64,000 nt of DNA from Glebionis coronaria (GCA_025667525.1 CM046882.1:500312292-500376291), one strand, 5' to 3'; shown: positions 33,253-46,299, counted from the stretch's first letter. Notes: generated by a model not told the origin, from the sequence alone. Made by a program: numbers and translations.

Positions 33253-34594
33253 GTAAGTTTCCAAATATAGTAAGTTTCCATAAATAGTAATAAGCTCGTC
33301 TATATACTTAAATAATTTACCTTGTTCACCGAATAAGCTGATTATATAAGTCATGGTCTAATAAGCATATTAGATAAGCAAATTCTTATATGTCATGTTT
33401 AATTATAAATATTATATTAATAAGTCCATTTAAAAATAAACTTTCATATATTAAAGTTTATAAATAATTATTAATTAATAATATACCATGTTATATACTT
33501 TAATTATTAATTAATAATATGTATGAATTATAATTGACTATAAATAATATTATGTCATGGATTATAATTAATTATTAAATAATAACATGCCATGTATTTT
33601 ATAATTAATTATTAGATTATAGTATGTCTTGAATATAATTAATTATACATTAAGCCTTAAATTTGATAAATAATTTAACTATAATAAGCCCTTGTTAATT
33701 AAGTCGTAATATAAATCGAACTAAATCGGTTCATAATAAGCTCAAACTTAATTAACCGGTTCATGATAATTTCCAAAGCTTAAACAAACCGGTTCATAAT
33801 ATTCCATAAAATTAATAAGTTCATGAATATTATCCGTGTTTAATTATGCCAAAACTTACTTACTATATTATATCAACAAGCCCGAATTTATAATAAGCCG
33901 ATAAAATAATAATCCAAATACCCCCTTTTCGTTTTCTTGGTTTTACCCGAGCCCCCAAACAAGCACCACCGAGACCTAAAGGTCTCGGCTGCCCGCCAAC
34001 CACACCACCGCAACCGCTACTACGGCTGCCCAGCAGGAATACCCACTGGTTGCTTCTGTTTGCCACCGCTAAAAGGAAACCCCCACCGCCAGGCTATGGC
34101 TGCCCAACAATGGGTTCCCGTTGCTTGCTTTTGGCTTGCCACTGGTGGAACAAAACACCCACCGAGGGTTCTCCTGTGGCCCTGTGGTTGCGGCTGTTAG
34201 CACACAACAACCCCTGTTGTTGCGGCTGCCTGGCCAAGATCCCCACCGAGAGCACCCCATGAGGGGTCCTAGGTTTCCGTGCAAACCCAATCAAACCAAA
34301 CCCGATTTCATTTTCTTGTTTAGATCTTATAATCATATGTTCATAACATTGGATTAAATTCATAGTTAATCTTAAGAAAAATAAACAAAAGATTAGGGTT
34401 ATGGATAATTATCGGAAGATGGTTAGAGGGATGGAGAACACACATACACACGTAAACGAACCCAATCAAAGATCAAGACTCTTCTCCCTTTTTCTTTTGT
34501 GTTCTTAGGCCGGCGGCTAAACACCACCCATTTAGGGTTTCTATGTTTTTTTGTAAACTTGTTGGAATGAAAGAAATGTAGTGGTTTTGTTTGT
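33253..34594 (-). repeat. Element C left LTR, segment 2
   Basis: Matches the right LTR up to 54212. Begins with the second copy of target duplication GTAAG of D, ends with TTTGT, the duplication of E. Contains AT-rich sequence (33400-33880) and a GC-rich block (33940-34265); open frames in that block are chance. Confidence 0.85.
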
Positions 34595-36020
34595 TGATAC
34601 TTGCATTTTGTATGGGTTCTCTATATTCTCTCGATATCCTCTCGAATTGATCTCTGTTCTAAGTGGAATAATTGTTCTTGGTTACTAACAAGGGGAGTTG
34701 GTTTTCTAATCTACTAAATGTTAAATGCTCTAAAATGTAAACTTAAATTTAAAAGCAATTAAATTAATAACAATTAATAAAACTTGAATTAAAATTAAAC
34801 TTAAAAATAAAAATATAAATATGAAATGAAGAATCAGTAAGGAACAGTAACACTTAAAAATACTCAAAGAAAATTGATTCGGAAGTAACCTTGATTCGGA
34901 AGTTGTTGATCCGGAACTTCGTTCAGAACCTTCACTCGGAAGTTGACTCGGAAGATTGATCCGGAACTTCGTTCGGAACCTTCACCCGGAACTTTGATTC
35001 GGAACTTTCAAAGCCTCTTGATTCGGAAGTTTGGTGATCCGGAAGTTCGTCCAGAACTTTTGATCCGGAAGTTTATTCGGAAGATTTGTAAAGAACATTC
35101 ATTCGGAACTTTTTGGAAGAAAAACTCATTCGGAACTTTAAAAACAAACATTCATTCGGAACTTTTGGAAATAACATTCATCCGGAACTTTTGTTCATTC
35201 GGAAGATTTAGTTCATCCGGAACATTAGTTCATTCGGAACTTTCTAACTGACTCGGAACTTTTAAAAAGAAAACTCATTCGGAAGATTTGAAACTCATTC
35301 GGAAGTTTGGTTCATTCGGAACTTTATGTTCATCCGGAACTTTATGTTCATTCGGAACTATTTGCTCATCCGGAACTTTTGGTTCATTCGGAAGTTTGTG
35401 TTCATCCGGAACCTGGGAATACTCAAGAACAGTAACTTAACCGAAAAAACAGGGGAACTCGAATTCGATCCACAAATCACCAAGTTTTTCACCAAAAACT
35501 TAAATAAACTAATCACTAAGCATCTACTAACCATAAACTACAAATCCCATCAATAAAAACATAAAACCTAACAACTTTTAAAGATCAAATCAATCAAATA
35601 AGAACTTAAACTTTTAACCAAATAGATGGAGATGAACAAGATGAAATGGAAAGATTGATGTATTGAATGATTAAGGTTTTAACAATCACAAAACAAAGAT
35701 TAAAATTACAAGATTGAAAAACAAAGATCAAAATCACCAAACACCCTAGTGGTGTTGGTGATACCTACGAACAAGAAGAGAGAAAAAGATGGGGAAAAGA
35801 AAAACTAAAAAAACTGGATGAAAAGTGTGAGGGGAACCCTTTATATAGGTGTTCCCTTTGGTTGGTGAGTGGGCTTTCTCCCGTTCTTCTTGTCTTCTCG
35901 TCTTTACAGAAAAGTTGACGTTTTCGATTCTGATTCGGGATTTGTCGTCGATTAAATTCAACTCGTCTTTTAATTTCTTCGTTAAATAGACTTGAGTTTC
36001 TTCGACTTATGTAAATCTTC
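34595..36020 (-). repeat. Element E 3' LTR, truncated
   Basis: Corresponds to 43009-44416 of the intact LTR, with small indels. The boundary is abrupt at AAATCTTC|GTCGTGAG; beyond it the sequence is interior. The missing piece would hold the U3 start and integrase attachment end. Confidence 0.85.
34865..35415. repeat. CATTCGGAACTTT-type array, 3' LTR of E
   Basis: More than 30 degenerate copies of (T/C)ATTCGGAA(C/G)TTT or CATCCGGAACTTT with variable 2-12-base spacers. The matching array in the 5' LTR (43275-43812) has fewer units, so arrays have diverged. Confidence 0.9.
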
Positions 36021-37091
36021 GTCGTGAGTCTTGATCCGTCATATTGACTTTGGGAATAATGCTTTTCACATCACCTTGGATCTTTAGCAATAAGTTTGAA
36101 TCCTCATGCCTTGTTAGGGCCTTTTCGGACTCGCCAATCTTCGCACCCCGCTTCATAAGTTATGCCTTGGCTATGAACTCTTATCATTACCGAGCAACTT
36201 TTAAACGATCTTGGGCTAGAAGCTAAGTAACTTTTCAAATCGTACGACCTTACTTATTGCAGATAAATTATTAGCAAGTGATGGGAGAATAGGCAAATAA
36301 TTACACCAAGTGAGCTTGTGCAAGAATACCGACTTATAATTGACTCTATCATTTCTCGTCCTCCACAATTTAAAATCTCAAGTAATGAGACTCGTGGATA
36401 CTTAGCCTAATAAACCAATTAAGGTCTACATGGTTAAGGATACTAGCTAGAATAAACTTGGATAAGTCTATTCGGGTTGAGTCAAAATAAACGCAACGGG
36501 CCTAATATGTCAAAGACTTCTAAACTAGCTACACCACTTTATTAAAATTTTACTTTATTGCGGGATATATACATACGAAAGCCACGATAAAAATTTAAAA
36601 ATTACGACTAAATGGCCAAAGTTAATAAAAAATTTGAAAAATGTTGAAAAATAGGATTTTCTAGTTAAATGAAGGCATTTTCATGGAAAAGTCCACTTAA
36701 AACTTCGATAGAAGTCCCCCTACACTTAAGATAAACATTGTCCTCAATGTTTAAGCATGTGGGAAAAATCTCCCCTACACTTATGACATTGTGCACGTTG
36801 GTTAAATCAAGTTAAGGAAGAGACGACTAAAGTGATCAATTTCAAATGTGAGTATGAAGAAAATTGAATCACGATAGTTGAGAGATAGAACCGGATTTCG
36901 GATAACACGGGAGCACGGTAGAGATTCCAAGAGTGCACTTATCCCTGTAATCACATCACCACACAAAGAAAGCAACCTATATAGGTCCCCCTACACTTAG
37001 GAGGTTAAACGGAAAAGGATAGATACTCGGACTGCCTCCCGAGGAGCGCTTGTTTTTGATAACCGAGTCACGAGCCTGACTCGACCCAAAA
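36021..37091 (-). other. Element E 3' untranslated region
   Basis: Non-coding; shares blocks with D (see D). On minus it begins after the gag-pol stop with the GAGTCA...TGACTC hairpin (37083-37060) and CAAGCGCTCC, then runs to the deletion point at 36021. Confidence 0.75.
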
Positions 37092-40000
37092 TTAGTTCAT
37101 GGGGAACGTGGTGAGGGATGGAATCATCTCTTGAGAGATGTCCTCACCAAAGTACAATTTCAAACGCTGGCCATTCACCTTGAAGTTGGGCCCATTTGGC
37201 TGAGAAAGCTCAATGGTGCCATAGGGAAAGACATTGGCGTTGGTGAATGGACCAGACCAGCGGCTCTTCAACTTGCCTGAGAAGATCTTCAACCGAGAGT
37301 TAAAGAGTAAGACTTGATCACCAACGTGGAACTCTCGGTTCTTGATTTTAGCATCGTGGATAATCTTGGTCTTCTCTTTGTAGATCAATGAGTTCTCGTA
37401 AGCTTGATTCCTCAATTCTTGTAGCTCGTTGAGTTGAATCTTGCGAAAATCACCGGCTTTGTTGATGTCGAAGTTAGCCCACTTCAAGGCCCAGTATGCC
37501 TTATGTTCCAGCTCGATAGGGAGGTGGCAAGCTTTCCCGTACACAAGACGATAAGGCGTACAGCCGATCAGGGTCTTGTAAGCAGTACGGAAAGCCCACA
37601 GAGCATCATCTAACTTATCGGCCCACGCGACGCGATGCTCTCCCACGGTACGCTCCAAAATTCTTTTCAATCCACGGTTGAATATCTCGGCTTGACCGTT
37701 GGTTTGAGGACGATAGGCGGTGGAAAGACGGTGATTGACACCATACTTTGCCATGACTCTTGCAAATTGATCGTTGCAAAAATGAGTCCCGCGGTCACTG
37801 ATAATAGCACGAGGAACACCGAATCGAGCAAACAGTTGTTTCAAGAATTTACAAACCACCCTCGCGTCGTTAGTGGGTAAAGCCTTGGCTTCAACCCATT
37901 TGAAAACGTAGTCAACAGCGAGAAGGATGTATTTGTTGCCTTTAGAAGAAGGGAATGGCCCCATAAAGTCGATGCCCCATACATCAAAGATTTCACATTC
38001 TTGTATGAAATTTTGAGTCATCTCATCTTTATGTGTGATCTTGCCTTGTTTTTGGCAAGAATCATAATGTTTAACCATCTCGTGAGCATCACGGTAAATG
38101 GTGGGCCAATAGAATCCCGAATCAAACACTTTTTTGGCGGTGTAGTTGGGACCAAAGTGACCACCGGTGGGTCCTTTGTGGCAGGCCTGGAGAATGTCCA
38201 AAGCGGCCGGTCCGTCAACACATCGGCGAATAATCAAGTCAGCGCATTGTTTGAATAGAAAAGGGTCATCCCAAAAGTAAGTCTTAACATCGTTCAAGAA
38301 CTTCTTTTTTTGTTGGGATGTTAACCCTTGGATTAGAACACCACCCGCTAAGTAGTTTGCAATATCGGCAAACCACGGGGTGCCATCAAGATTGAGATTC
38401 ATAGACATTAAGGTCTCAAGGGGGAAAGAATCATTGATCTCTTTGTTCGGATGATCCCCTTGATATGGATCCTCAAGTCTGCTCAGATGATCCGCGGCCA
38501 GGTTTTCAGCTCCCTTCTTGTCACGAATTTCAATGTTGAATTCTTGAAGGAGTAAAACCCAGCGAAGAAGTCTTGGCTTAGAATCATGCTTTGTCATCAA
38601 GTACTTCAACGCGGAATGGTCCGTATATACGATTGAGGTGGAAAGGACAAGATAGGGGCGGAATTTCTCAAAAGCATAGACAACAGCTAAAAGCTCTTTT
38701 TCGGTTGTCGTATAATGCAATTGTGCCCCCGTCATTGTCTTGCTAGCATAGTGGATTGGTTGGAAGTGTTTATTCACTCTTTGGCCCAAAACCGCACCAA
38801 TAGCAAAGTCGCTAGCATCGCACATCAACTCGAAAGGCAGCTCCCAATTAGGGGTAACCAAGACGGGTGCCTTAGTAAGCTTATCCTTAAGCAAGTTGAA
38901 GGCTTCAAGGCACTCTTTGGAAAAGATAACAGGAGTATCTTTTTCCAAGAGGTGGGTCATCGGGCGAGCGATTTTAGAGAAATCCTGAATGAATCGACGA
39001 TAGAAGCCCGCATGACCCAGAAAGCTTCTCACACCCTTCACGGTTGAAGGTGGAGATAATTTGGCTATGACATCTACTTTAGCACGGTCGACTTCAAGAC
39101 CGGCGTTAGAGATTTTGTGTCCTATCACAATGCCTTCTTTTACCATAAAATGGCTTTTTTCCCAATTCAGAACAAGGCGAGTGTCTTCGCACCGCTGAAG
39201 CATACGTTCTAAATTGGCAAGGCAAGAAGAGAAGGAATCCCCGAAGACCGATAAATCATCCATGAAGACTTCCATGGTTTGTTCAACCATATCATGGAAG
39301 ATAGCTAACATGCACCTTTGGAAAGTCCCGGGGGCATTACATAAGCCAAAAGGCATCCTTTTGTAAGCAAATGTGCCATAAGGATAAGTGAATGTTGTCT
39401 TCTCTTGATCTTGGGGATCGATGGGTATTTGGAAATAACCCGAGAAACCATCAAGAAAGCAGTAATATTCATTACCCGCTAAACGTTCAAGCATTTGGTC
39501 CATAAAAGGTAGAGGGAAATGATCCTTTCTTGTGGCATCATTGAGTTTGCGGTAGTCTATACAAACTCTCCACCCAGTGACGAGACGGGTAGGAATCAGC
39601 TCGTTGTTTGCATTGGGCACAACGGTGATGCCGCCTTTCTTAGGCACACAATGGACTGGACTAACCCATGGTGAATCCGAAATAGGATAAATCATACCCG
39701 CATCAAGAAGTTTGATAACCTCTGTTTTGATGACTTCATGGATTTTTGGATTCACCCTTCGTTGGCTTTGAATTGTGGGCTTAAAGTCGTCCTCCATGAG
39801 AATTTTGTGTGTGCAGAAGTGAGGATCAATTCCACGAATGTCGGAGATTTTCCAAGCGATAGCTTTTTTATGCTTCTTCAACACGACGACAAGTCGGGTT
39901 TTTTCTTCTTCTTTTAGGTCCTTTGCGATGATGACGGGCGACTTCTCGTTGTCTTCAAGGAAAACGTACTCAAGATGAGGAGGTAGGTCCTTAAGCTCAA

Positions 40001-42821
40001 GAGTGGGAGGATCCTCAATAGATGGTGAAACTAACGATGGATCATCATTAGTCACCTCTTTAGGAGAAGGAGGATCAATAGCAGTAACCGTCGGAGATAG
40101 AGGAGGAAGATTGTCTTCTTTGAGAAGGTTTTCAATGAGGCGGAGATCTTCATCCCAATTCGTGGTCGATTCGTCATGGTCTAAGTTCACATCTCCCATG
40201 GTAGCTTCCAAATCTTTCCAAAGGAAATCACTATCTCCAAATAGAGATAGTGATGAGTCGATAGAGGAAACGGTCTCAACATTGGGAAGAGAGGTAGGAA
40301 TACTTTTACAAGCATCTTTGAAGTGTTCTTCACAAGCCTCATCAAGAACGTCAATACAATTAACACTCTCGTATGAATAAGGCTGTTTAGAAAGCTTTCC
40401 CATGTTGAAGACGATTTTATCGTCACCCACTCTCATGATAAGCTCACCGGCTTCAACATCGATTAGAGTGCGACCGGTCCTCCGGAATGGACGACCAACG
40501 ATCAATGGCACACGAGGGTCCATGTCGTAGTCAACAACGACGAAATCAGCAGGAAAAGTGAATTTGTCGACTCCTACAAAGACGTCTTCGGCTATCCCCA
40601 CCGGATAAGCAACCGTACGGTTAGCTAATTCCAAAGTCATTTTGGTGGGGACTAGTTCAGGGAGAGATAATTGCTTCCAAACGCTTAAGGGTATTAAGTT
40701 GATACTGGCACCTAGATCGGCTAGGGCCATGCAATTCTCTACTCCCGGGAAGTTACAAGGGATTAAGAAACGACTCGGATCACCAAGCTTGGTTGGCAAT
40801 TTCCTTAAGAGCACTGCAGAGCAATTCTCATTAAGTTGGGTGTTAGAAATATCAAGAAGCTTCTCCTTGTCGTGTAGAAGATCTTTAAACATCTTAGTGT
40901 ATTTGGGCATGTGAGCGAGAGCCTCGGCAAAGGAGATGTTAAAATTCAATTGTTTAAACATTTTGAGAAAGTTTGAAACTTGAATATCATCCTTGCTCTT
41001 TTGCTTCTCTTTCCTCAACCTTGAAGGATAAGGTATATTGGATGAAGAAGAAGGCTTTAGGGGAATAGGATCACTCACAACCACGGGTGGTGGGGAAATA
41101 GGGGTAGAAGGTGAAGGAGGTGAAGCAATTGGGGAAGGAGAAGGATGAGGAATAGGAGCAGGTGACTCGTTCTCCTTAGTCACAATCACCGATGGAGGTC
41201 TAGGAAGCTCGGGTTCCTTGGTACCTTTGCCACTGCGAGTGGTGATTGCTTTCATCTCCCCTCTTGGATTCGCAACGGTGTTACTCGGAAGAGTACCCGA
41301 AGAAGAGGGTTGATTACCTTGGAAGAAACTAGCCATCATGTTCTTTAAGTCATTTGTTTGACTATCCAAAGTATTTCTCATGTCGGCTCTCAAATCGTTC
41401 CCTTGTTTGACCAGGTCTGCTATCAAGTTGAGCACTTCTCGCTGAAGATTTCCCACTATCACATCGTTAGTCCTCATATAAGTTTCCACTTCTTGGTGAA
41501 GAGCGGTGGGTTGGTTGGGAGGAGCATTGTATGCGGGTGGTTGATAAGCAGGTTGCTGGTATACTTGGTTGTTTTGTTGAGGTGGTTGTTGCTGCTTGTG
41601 AGGTGAGATGTATGGTGTACGAGGTTGTTGTTGTTGTTGAGGAGGGCGATTGAGGTTTTGTTGTTGGTTTGGGTTGTTAGGAGGAAAACCGGGTGGTGAG
41701 AGGTAGTTGTTGGAGCGGTAGCTAAGCAAATTACGGTCACCTTGAGGTCTAGCTTGATAAGCAGGTTGAGGATAGGTGCCATAAGCTGCATTCACATTTT
41801 CAAAAGGGTAGTCTTGGGTGGCAGTACAAGTGGTGTAAGAGTGAGGACCCCCGCATATCTCGCATGGTTGGCTAACAGCATTGACTTGAGCGTCTTTAGC
41901 GTTTCTAGCGTTGATGCTGTTGGTGTTGCTGGCGGTTTGGGTAGCAAGCGATTCAAGAAGCACAGTGATTTTGTCAAGTCGCTTGTCGCTGTCACTAGTG
42001 CTAGCACTAGCGACATTGGTCCGAACACTCTTGGTTTGCACACGAGACTTATTCTCAATGATATCCCAAGCAGCATTGGAAGTCTTAGCCAAAAGATTAC
42101 CCCCCGAGGCACTGTTTAGTGAATCTTGGTCACTCATGCTTAAACCATTGTAAAAAGTATTAATTTGATGTACTTTGGTAAAACCATGTTGTGGGCATTT
42201 TCTTAAAAGATCTTTAAAACGATCCCAAGATTCACTGAACGACTCATCGTACTTTTGTTCAAAATTTATGATTTCATTCCGCAAAGCGGTAGTACGAGAG
42301 GGTGGGAAAAAGTAATTAATAAACTTGGTTTCGAAATCCGTCCACGAGATGATACTCTGTGGCGGTTCCTTAGCAAGCCAATGCCGGGCTTGTCCCTCTA
42401 AAGAAAAGGGAAAAAGTTGTAAACGGATAACCTCTTGTGGAACACCATTGAACTTGACCGTATTAGTGAGTTGCAAAAATCTCTTGATGTGGTCATGTGG
42501 ATCATCAATGGTACGCCCCAAGAATGGTTGAGCAGAGACCATCTGGATAAAGCCTGATTTGAGCTCAAAATTGTTGGCTGCAATCGCTGGTATAACAATT
42601 GGATCAGTGTTGCCATCTACATGAGCTTGCAGCAGTTCAATCATCGGGCGATTATCCGGTAGAGGCTCATTGTTGTTGTTATTATTCATGTTGTTGAAAG
42701 GTGGGTTGTTGTTGTTATTATTATTGTTTGGAGGTGGTATGTTGTTGTAGTTTTGTACACCGGCCATGTCTAAGTGATCGAGAGGCTCGGGCTGTTGATA
42801 AGACGTGGATCGAGTGCGCAT
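37092..42821 (-). CDS. Element E gag-pol polyprotein, Athila type
   Basis: 1909 codons, no stops. Asn-rich start, capsid about residues 95-230 ([37 protein letters not shown]), knuckle [13 protein letters not shown] about 320-332. Protease about 690-790 with [14 protein letters not shown]; the active site is A-D-L-G-A instead of the usual D-S/T-G-A. RT about 1040-1260 with [16 protein letters not shown] and catalytic [12 protein letters not shown]. RNase H from about 1330 ([35 protein letters not shown]). Integrase about 1550-1790: HX..GGH present, but the Cys pair reads [10 protein letters not shown], one Zn-binding Cys replaced by Tyr; core [30 protein letters not shown] keep D, D and E. 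SRWSGPF near 1840; no chromodomain. Product: proteins of the element's own replication cycle. The open frame suggests recent insertion, but the Cys loss and the 3' deletion make this copy probably non-transposing. Confidence 0.93.
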   Translation of the reverse strand: MRTRSTSYQQPEPLDHLDMAGVQNYNNIPPPNNNNNNNNPPFNNMNNNNNNEPLPDNRPMIELLQAHVDGNTDPIVIPAIAANNFELKSGFIQMVSAQPFLGRTIDDPHDHIKRFLQLTNTVKFNGVPQEVIRLQLFPFSLEGQARHWLAKEPPQSIISWTDFETKFINYFFPPSRTTALRNEIINFEQKYDESFSESWDRFKDLLRKCPQHGFTKVHQINTFYNGLSMSDQDSLNSASGGNLLAKTSNAAWDIIENKSRVQTKSVRTNVASASTSDSDKRLDKITVLLESLATQTASNTNSINARNAKDAQVNAVSQPCEICGGPHSYTTCTATQDYPFENVNAAYGTYPQPAYQARPQGDRNLLSYRSNNYLSPPGFPPNNPNQQQNLNRPPQQQQQPRTPYISPHKQQQPPQQNNQVYQQPAYQPPAYNAPPNQPTALHQEVETYMRTNDVIVGNLQREVLNLIADLVKQGNDLRADMRNTLDSQTNDLKNMMASFFQGNQPSSSGTLPSNTVANPRGEMKAITTRSGKGTKEPELPRPPSVIVTKENESPAPIPHPSPSPIASPPSPSTPISPPPVVVSDPIPLKPSSSSNIPYPSRLRKEKQKSKDDIQVSNFLKMFKQLNFNISFAEALAHMPKYTKMFKDLLHDKEKLLDISNTQLNENCSAVLLRKLPTKLGDPSRFLIPCNFPGVENCMALADLGASINLIPLSVWKQLSLPELVPTKMTLELANRTVAYPVGIAEDVFVGVDKFTFPADFVVVDYDMDPRVPLIVGRPFRRTGRTLIDVEAGELIMRVGDDKIVFNMGKLSKQPYSYESVNCIDVLDEACEEHFKDACKSIPTSLPNVETVSSIDSSLSLFGDSDFLWKDLEATMGDVNLDHDESTTNWDEDLRLIENLLKEDNLPPLSPTVTAIDPPSPKEVTNDDPSLVSPSIEDPPTLELKDLPPHLEYVFLEDNEKSPVIIAKDLKEEEKTRLVVVLKKHKKAIAWKISDIRGIDPHFCTHKILMEDDFKPTIQSQRRVNPKIHEVIKTEVIKLLDAGMIYPISDSPWVSPVHCVPKKGGITVVPNANNELIPTRLVTGWRVCIDYRKLNDATRKDHFPLPFMDQMLERLAGNEYYCFLDGFSGYFQIPIDPQDQEKTTFTYPYGTFAYKRMPFGLCNAPGTFQRCMLAIFHDMVEQTMEVFMDDLSVFGDSFSSCLANLERMLQRCEDTRLVLNWEKSHFMVKEGIVIGHKISNAGLEVDRAKVDVIAKLSPPSTVKGVRSFLGHAGFYRRFIQDFSKIARPMTHLLEKDTPVIFSKECLEAFNLLKDKLTKAPVLVTPNWELPFELMCDASDFAIGAVLGQRVNKHFQPIHYASKTMTGAQLHYTTTEKELLAVVYAFEKFRPYLVLSTSIVYTDHSALKYLMTKHDSKPRLLRWVLLLQEFNIEIRDKKGAENLAADHLSRLEDPYQGDHPNKEINDSFPLETLMSMNLNLDGTPWFADIANYLAGGVLIQGLTSQQKKKFLNDVKTYFWDDPFLFKQCADLIIRRCVDGPAALDILQACHKGPTGGHFGPNYTAKKVFDSGFYWPTIYRDAHEMVKHYDSCQKQGKITHKDEMTQNFIQECEIFDVWGIDFMGPFPSSKGNKYILLAVDYVFKWVEAKALPTNDARVVCKFLKQLFARFGVPRAIISDRGTHFCNDQFARVMAKYGVNHRLSTAYRPQTNGQAEIFNRGLKRILERTVGEHRVAWADKLDDALWAFRTAYKTLIGCTPYRLVYGKACHLPIELEHKAYWALKWANFDINKAGDFRKIQLNELQELRNQAYENSLIYKEKTKIIHDAKIKNREFHVGDQVLLFNSRLKIFSGKLKSRWSGPFTNANVFPYGTIELSQPNGPNFKVNGQRLKLYFGEDISQEMIPSLTTFPMN

Positions 42822-43008
42822 ACACCTGCAAAAGAACTAACAAGAGAAAAACAAAGCAAAAATATTTTTGGTTTTTTATGTTTTTTACTTTTTAGGATTT
42901 TTTAAAATTTTTATGAAAAAGTAACGTTCACGAGGAACGGATCCCAAAATCCAAGTTCTCACAAAAAACTTTTGATCTTAACGAGAAGAGCCCGGCAGCG
43001 GCGCCATT
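42822..43008 (-). other. Element E leader and primer-binding site
   Basis: Primer-binding site 42990-43006 (minus TGGCGCCGCTGCCGGGC). The remainder is a leader with GATCCGTTCCTCGTGAACG similar to the leader of D. Confidence 0.85.
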
Positions 43009-44688
43009 TGATACTTGCATTTTGTATGGGTTCTCTATATTCTCTCGATATCCTCTCGAATTGATCTCGGTTCTAAGTGGAATAATTTTTCTTGGTTACT
43101 AACAAGGGGAGTTGGTTTTCTAATCTACTAAATGTTAAATGCTCTAAAATGTAAACTTAAATTTAAAAGCAATTAAATTAATAACAATTCATAAAACTTG
43201 AATTAAAATTAAACTTAAAAATTAAAATATAAATATGAAATGAAGAATCAGTAAGGAACAGTAACACTTAAAAATACTCAAAGAAAATTGATTCGGAAGT
43301 AACCTTGATTCGGAAGTTGTTGATCCGGAACTTCGTTCAGAACCTTCACTCGAAAGTTGACTCGGAAGATTGATCCATAACTTCGTTCGGAACCTTCACC
43401 CGGAACTTTGATTCGGAACTTTCAAAGTCTCTTGATTCGGAAGTTCGTCCAGAACTTTTGATCCGGAAGTTTATTCGGAAGATTTGTAAAGAACATTCAT
43501 TCGGAACTTTTTGGAAGAAAAACTCATTTGGAACTTTAAAAATAAACATTCATTCGGAACTTTTGGAAATAACATTCATCCGGAACTTTTGTTCATTCGG
43601 AAGATTTAGTTCATCCGGAACTTTAGTTCATTCGGAACTTTCTAACTGACTCGGAACTTTTAAAAAGAAAACTCATTTAGAAGATTTGAAACTCATTTGG
43701 AAGTTTGGTTCATTCGGAACTTTATGTTCATCCGGAACTTTATGTTCAGTCGGAACTATGCTCATCCGGAACTTTTGGTTCATTCGGAAGTTTGTGTTCA
43801 TCCGGAACCTGGGAATACTCAAGAACAGTAACTTAACCGAAAAAACAGGGGAACTCTAATTCGATCCACAAATCACCAAGTTTTTCACCAAAAACTTAAA
43901 TAAACTAATCACTAAGCATCTACTAACCATAAACTACAAATCCCATCAATAAAAACATAAAACCCAACAACTTTTAAAGATCAAATCAATCAAATAAGAA
44001 CTTAAACTTTTAACCAAATAGATGGAGATGAACAAGATGAAATGGAAAGATTGATGTATTGAATGATTAAGGTTTTAACAATCACAAAACACAGATTAAA
44101 ATTACAAGATTGAAAAACAAAGATCAAAATCACCAAACACCCTAGTGGTGTTGGTGATACCTACGAACAAGAAGAGAGAAAAAGATGGGGAAAAGAAAAA
44201 CTAAAAAAACTGGATGAAAAGTGTGAGGGGAACCCTTTATATAGGTGTTCCCTTTGGTTGGTGAGTGGGCTTTCTCCCGTTCTTCTTGTCTTCTCGTCTT
44301 TACAGAAAAGTTGACGTTTTCGATTCTGATTCGGGATTTGTCGTCGATTAAATTCAACTCGTCTTTTAATTTCTTCGTTAAATAGACTTGAGTTTCTTCG
44401 ACTTATGTAAATCTTCCATCTTTGGTCCTTTTCTTCGATAAATCGTCAAATAGGCCCAGTGACTTCAAATCTTTTGCATCTCTTGGACAATAGACTTCGT
44501 CTTGAGTCTTTTTCTTCCATAAAACCCGTGCAATCCCATGTTTTCTTCAATATTCATCCGGTTGGCTCTGAAAACACAATAAACACAAAAACCACGCATA
44601 ATTCCAAACAAATGATATTAAATACGTGTTTTGGTCTCGTTTTAGCCAGAATTAAGTGGTAAAAGGATGGGTGTTTACACACCTATCA
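43009..44688 (-). repeat. Element E 5' LTR
   Basis: On minus starts TGATAGGTGTG and ends GCAAGTATCA. Contains the CATTCGGAACTTT array at 43275-43812 and a possible TATA box on minus (CTATATAAAGG, about 44232-44242). The first 50 bases resemble the LTR start of D. Confidence 0.9.
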
Positions 44689-44693
44689 TTTGT

Positions 44694-45054
44694 TTATTTC
44701 ATAAATGGGTCGGGCTTGGGCCTTTTGTTCTTGTAAGGCTTATGTATTAACATAAAGGCCATTTATTTTTGTTTTACATAATAACTTGTGTTCTTATACA
44801 CTCGTGCATTCGTAAATTTTATGTTCGTATTAAACCTTGTCGTGTAATATTACTTATACGTAAAACTTATCATGCATTAATTATATACTTCTCGTGTTGT
44901 ACATAAAATATACGTTATTACTTGTCGTGTATTTATGAATTTTTAAATTCCGTGTCATATCTTGTCATACTGTATTAAATATACGTAGTTACTTGTCATG
45001 ATTATATTAAATAGTAAAAGTTTTAATTTAATGATATTTTAAGCGGGTTTTACA
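44694..45054 (-). repeat. Element C left LTR, segment 3
   Basis: Matches 54213-54564. Ends TTTTACA, followed by the polypurine tract (minus CTTTTTAGAGGAGAAGAGT, 45073-45055). Confidence 0.85.
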
Positions 45055-45125
45055 ACTCTTCTCCTCTAAAAAGAATAATTCATCCTCGAATTAGGAACAT
45101 GTTATGGCTGAAAAGAACATACTCG

Positions 45126-46295
45126 TGTCATGGGAGAAAATGAGGATAAGAAGTCCGGATGGACTCCTCCATTTCCCAAGTGGCTTCTCGCTCGGGATGG
45201 TTCCTCCAAAGGATCTTGACGAATGAAATAGTCTTCTTCTTCGTGACCCCATCTTGACGATCTAGAATAGTTGCTGGTTCCTCAGCGTAAGATATCCTCG
45301 TGTATCTAATCGAGTGGATAAGAAATAATTTACAAAGGTACACAAAACGATATTGTATGAAAGAACGTGCCAAGAATAATACTATTAACCTCTGAGTAAT
45401 GATACGAGAGACATATTAAGAACGTAGTACGGGAACAATTGTTAACGTGGTGCGTGAACAATTTTAAACGTGATACGTGAACATATGGTGAACGTGATAT
45501 GTGAAGCATATCGTGAACGTGTGATAACTGAGGAAGTGGCGCTAAACGATACGAGACAAGACATGAAATGCGACTTGAAATGTCTGTCAGGATGGAACGT
45601 TGTGCTAAACTTGTGTCTGGTCTCCCAAGCTTCCTGCAACCCTTCCTAGAATGATACGTGAAATGTGTATCGTGGGATGAAACGAGAACATGAACGCGAA
45701 CAAAGACGTAAACGCGGACGTGAGACATAAACGTGAACGTATGCGTAAACGTGAACTTAAACGTGAATGTGAACGAAATTTTCTATCTGATATGTTTGTT
45801 GATGGAATACCTTGAAATCGTACGATTTCTTGTTGAAATATCCCTGTCAATTGGTTAACTGCATAATTCTTACGGATAGGAAGGAAATGTGCAGACTTTG
45901 TCAACGATTGGAAGCAACTCTAATAGTATCATGCTTCCTCTGAGTCTGTGGAATTCCGATAACAAGATCCATGGAGATTTCGTCTCACTTCCATTCATAA
46001 ATTTCTAATGGTTGTACTAAACCATTAGCATGCTGGTGTTCTATCTTAACCTGCTAGCAGATTAGACGCTTAGATATGAAAGTAACTACATCTTGTTTCA
46101 TACCGCTTACACCAAAATGTAGCTTGGGATCATTATTCATTTTGTAGAACTTGGATGAATAGATATTGGAAAGCTATAAGTCTCGGTCAATAAGACCTCT
46201 CTTAGCGTAGGATCCTCTGGAACACATAATCTATTGTAGGATTCTCTCCCGTACGCGTACGTTTAGTCATGGTAAAACTAACCGTGAGAGACCTT
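45126..46295 (-). pseudogene. Element C integrase remnant with chromodomain
   Basis: Recognisable pieces in several frames: SFVKILWRNHPEREATWE (chromodomain, about 45130-45300), TKSAHFLPIRKN (45850-45904) and GMKQDVVTFISK with KIEHQHANGL further upstream (about 46020-46110). Stops and frameshifts are frequent. 45400-45780 is largely GAACGTGA-type simple repeat that replaces part of the core. RNase H and the RT thumb are absent: RT sequence stops near 46300 and integrase begins directly. Confidence 0.8.
45400..45780. repeat. ACGTGAAC-rich degenerate repeat in C interior
   Basis: Dozens of GAACGTGA/ACGTGATACGTG phrases with irregular spacing where integrase core codons would be expected. Confidence 0.7.
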
Positions 46296-46299
46296 CAAA

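Larger units (their letters stand above)
34595..44688 (-). mobile_element. Element E: Athila-lineage Ty3/gypsy retrotransposon with open gag-pol
   Basis: 5' LTR 43009-44688 (1680 bp), truncated 3' LTR 34595-36020. Target duplication TTTGT is exact (34590-34594 and 44689-44693). Primer-binding site TGGCGCCGCTGCCGGGC at 43006-42990 on minus. One gag-pol frame of 1909 codons in the order gag, protease, RT, RNase H, integrase without chromodomain. Integrase and RT motifs ([28 protein letters not shown]) are those of the Athila clade. The first part of the 3' LTR (271 bp), the polypurine tract and the adjoining interior are deleted. Inserted in the left LTR of C, opposite in direction to D. Confidence 0.92.

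Noticed and set aside
33863..34363. Open frames in the GC-rich block of the C LTR (and 53508-54001)
   Set aside because: Same reasoning; all frames lie within the LTR and differ between the two copies by frameshifts.
37635..42895. Plus-strand frames of 60-125 codons opposite the gag-pol of E
   Set aside because: Antisense shadows of a strongly coding minus-strand frame.
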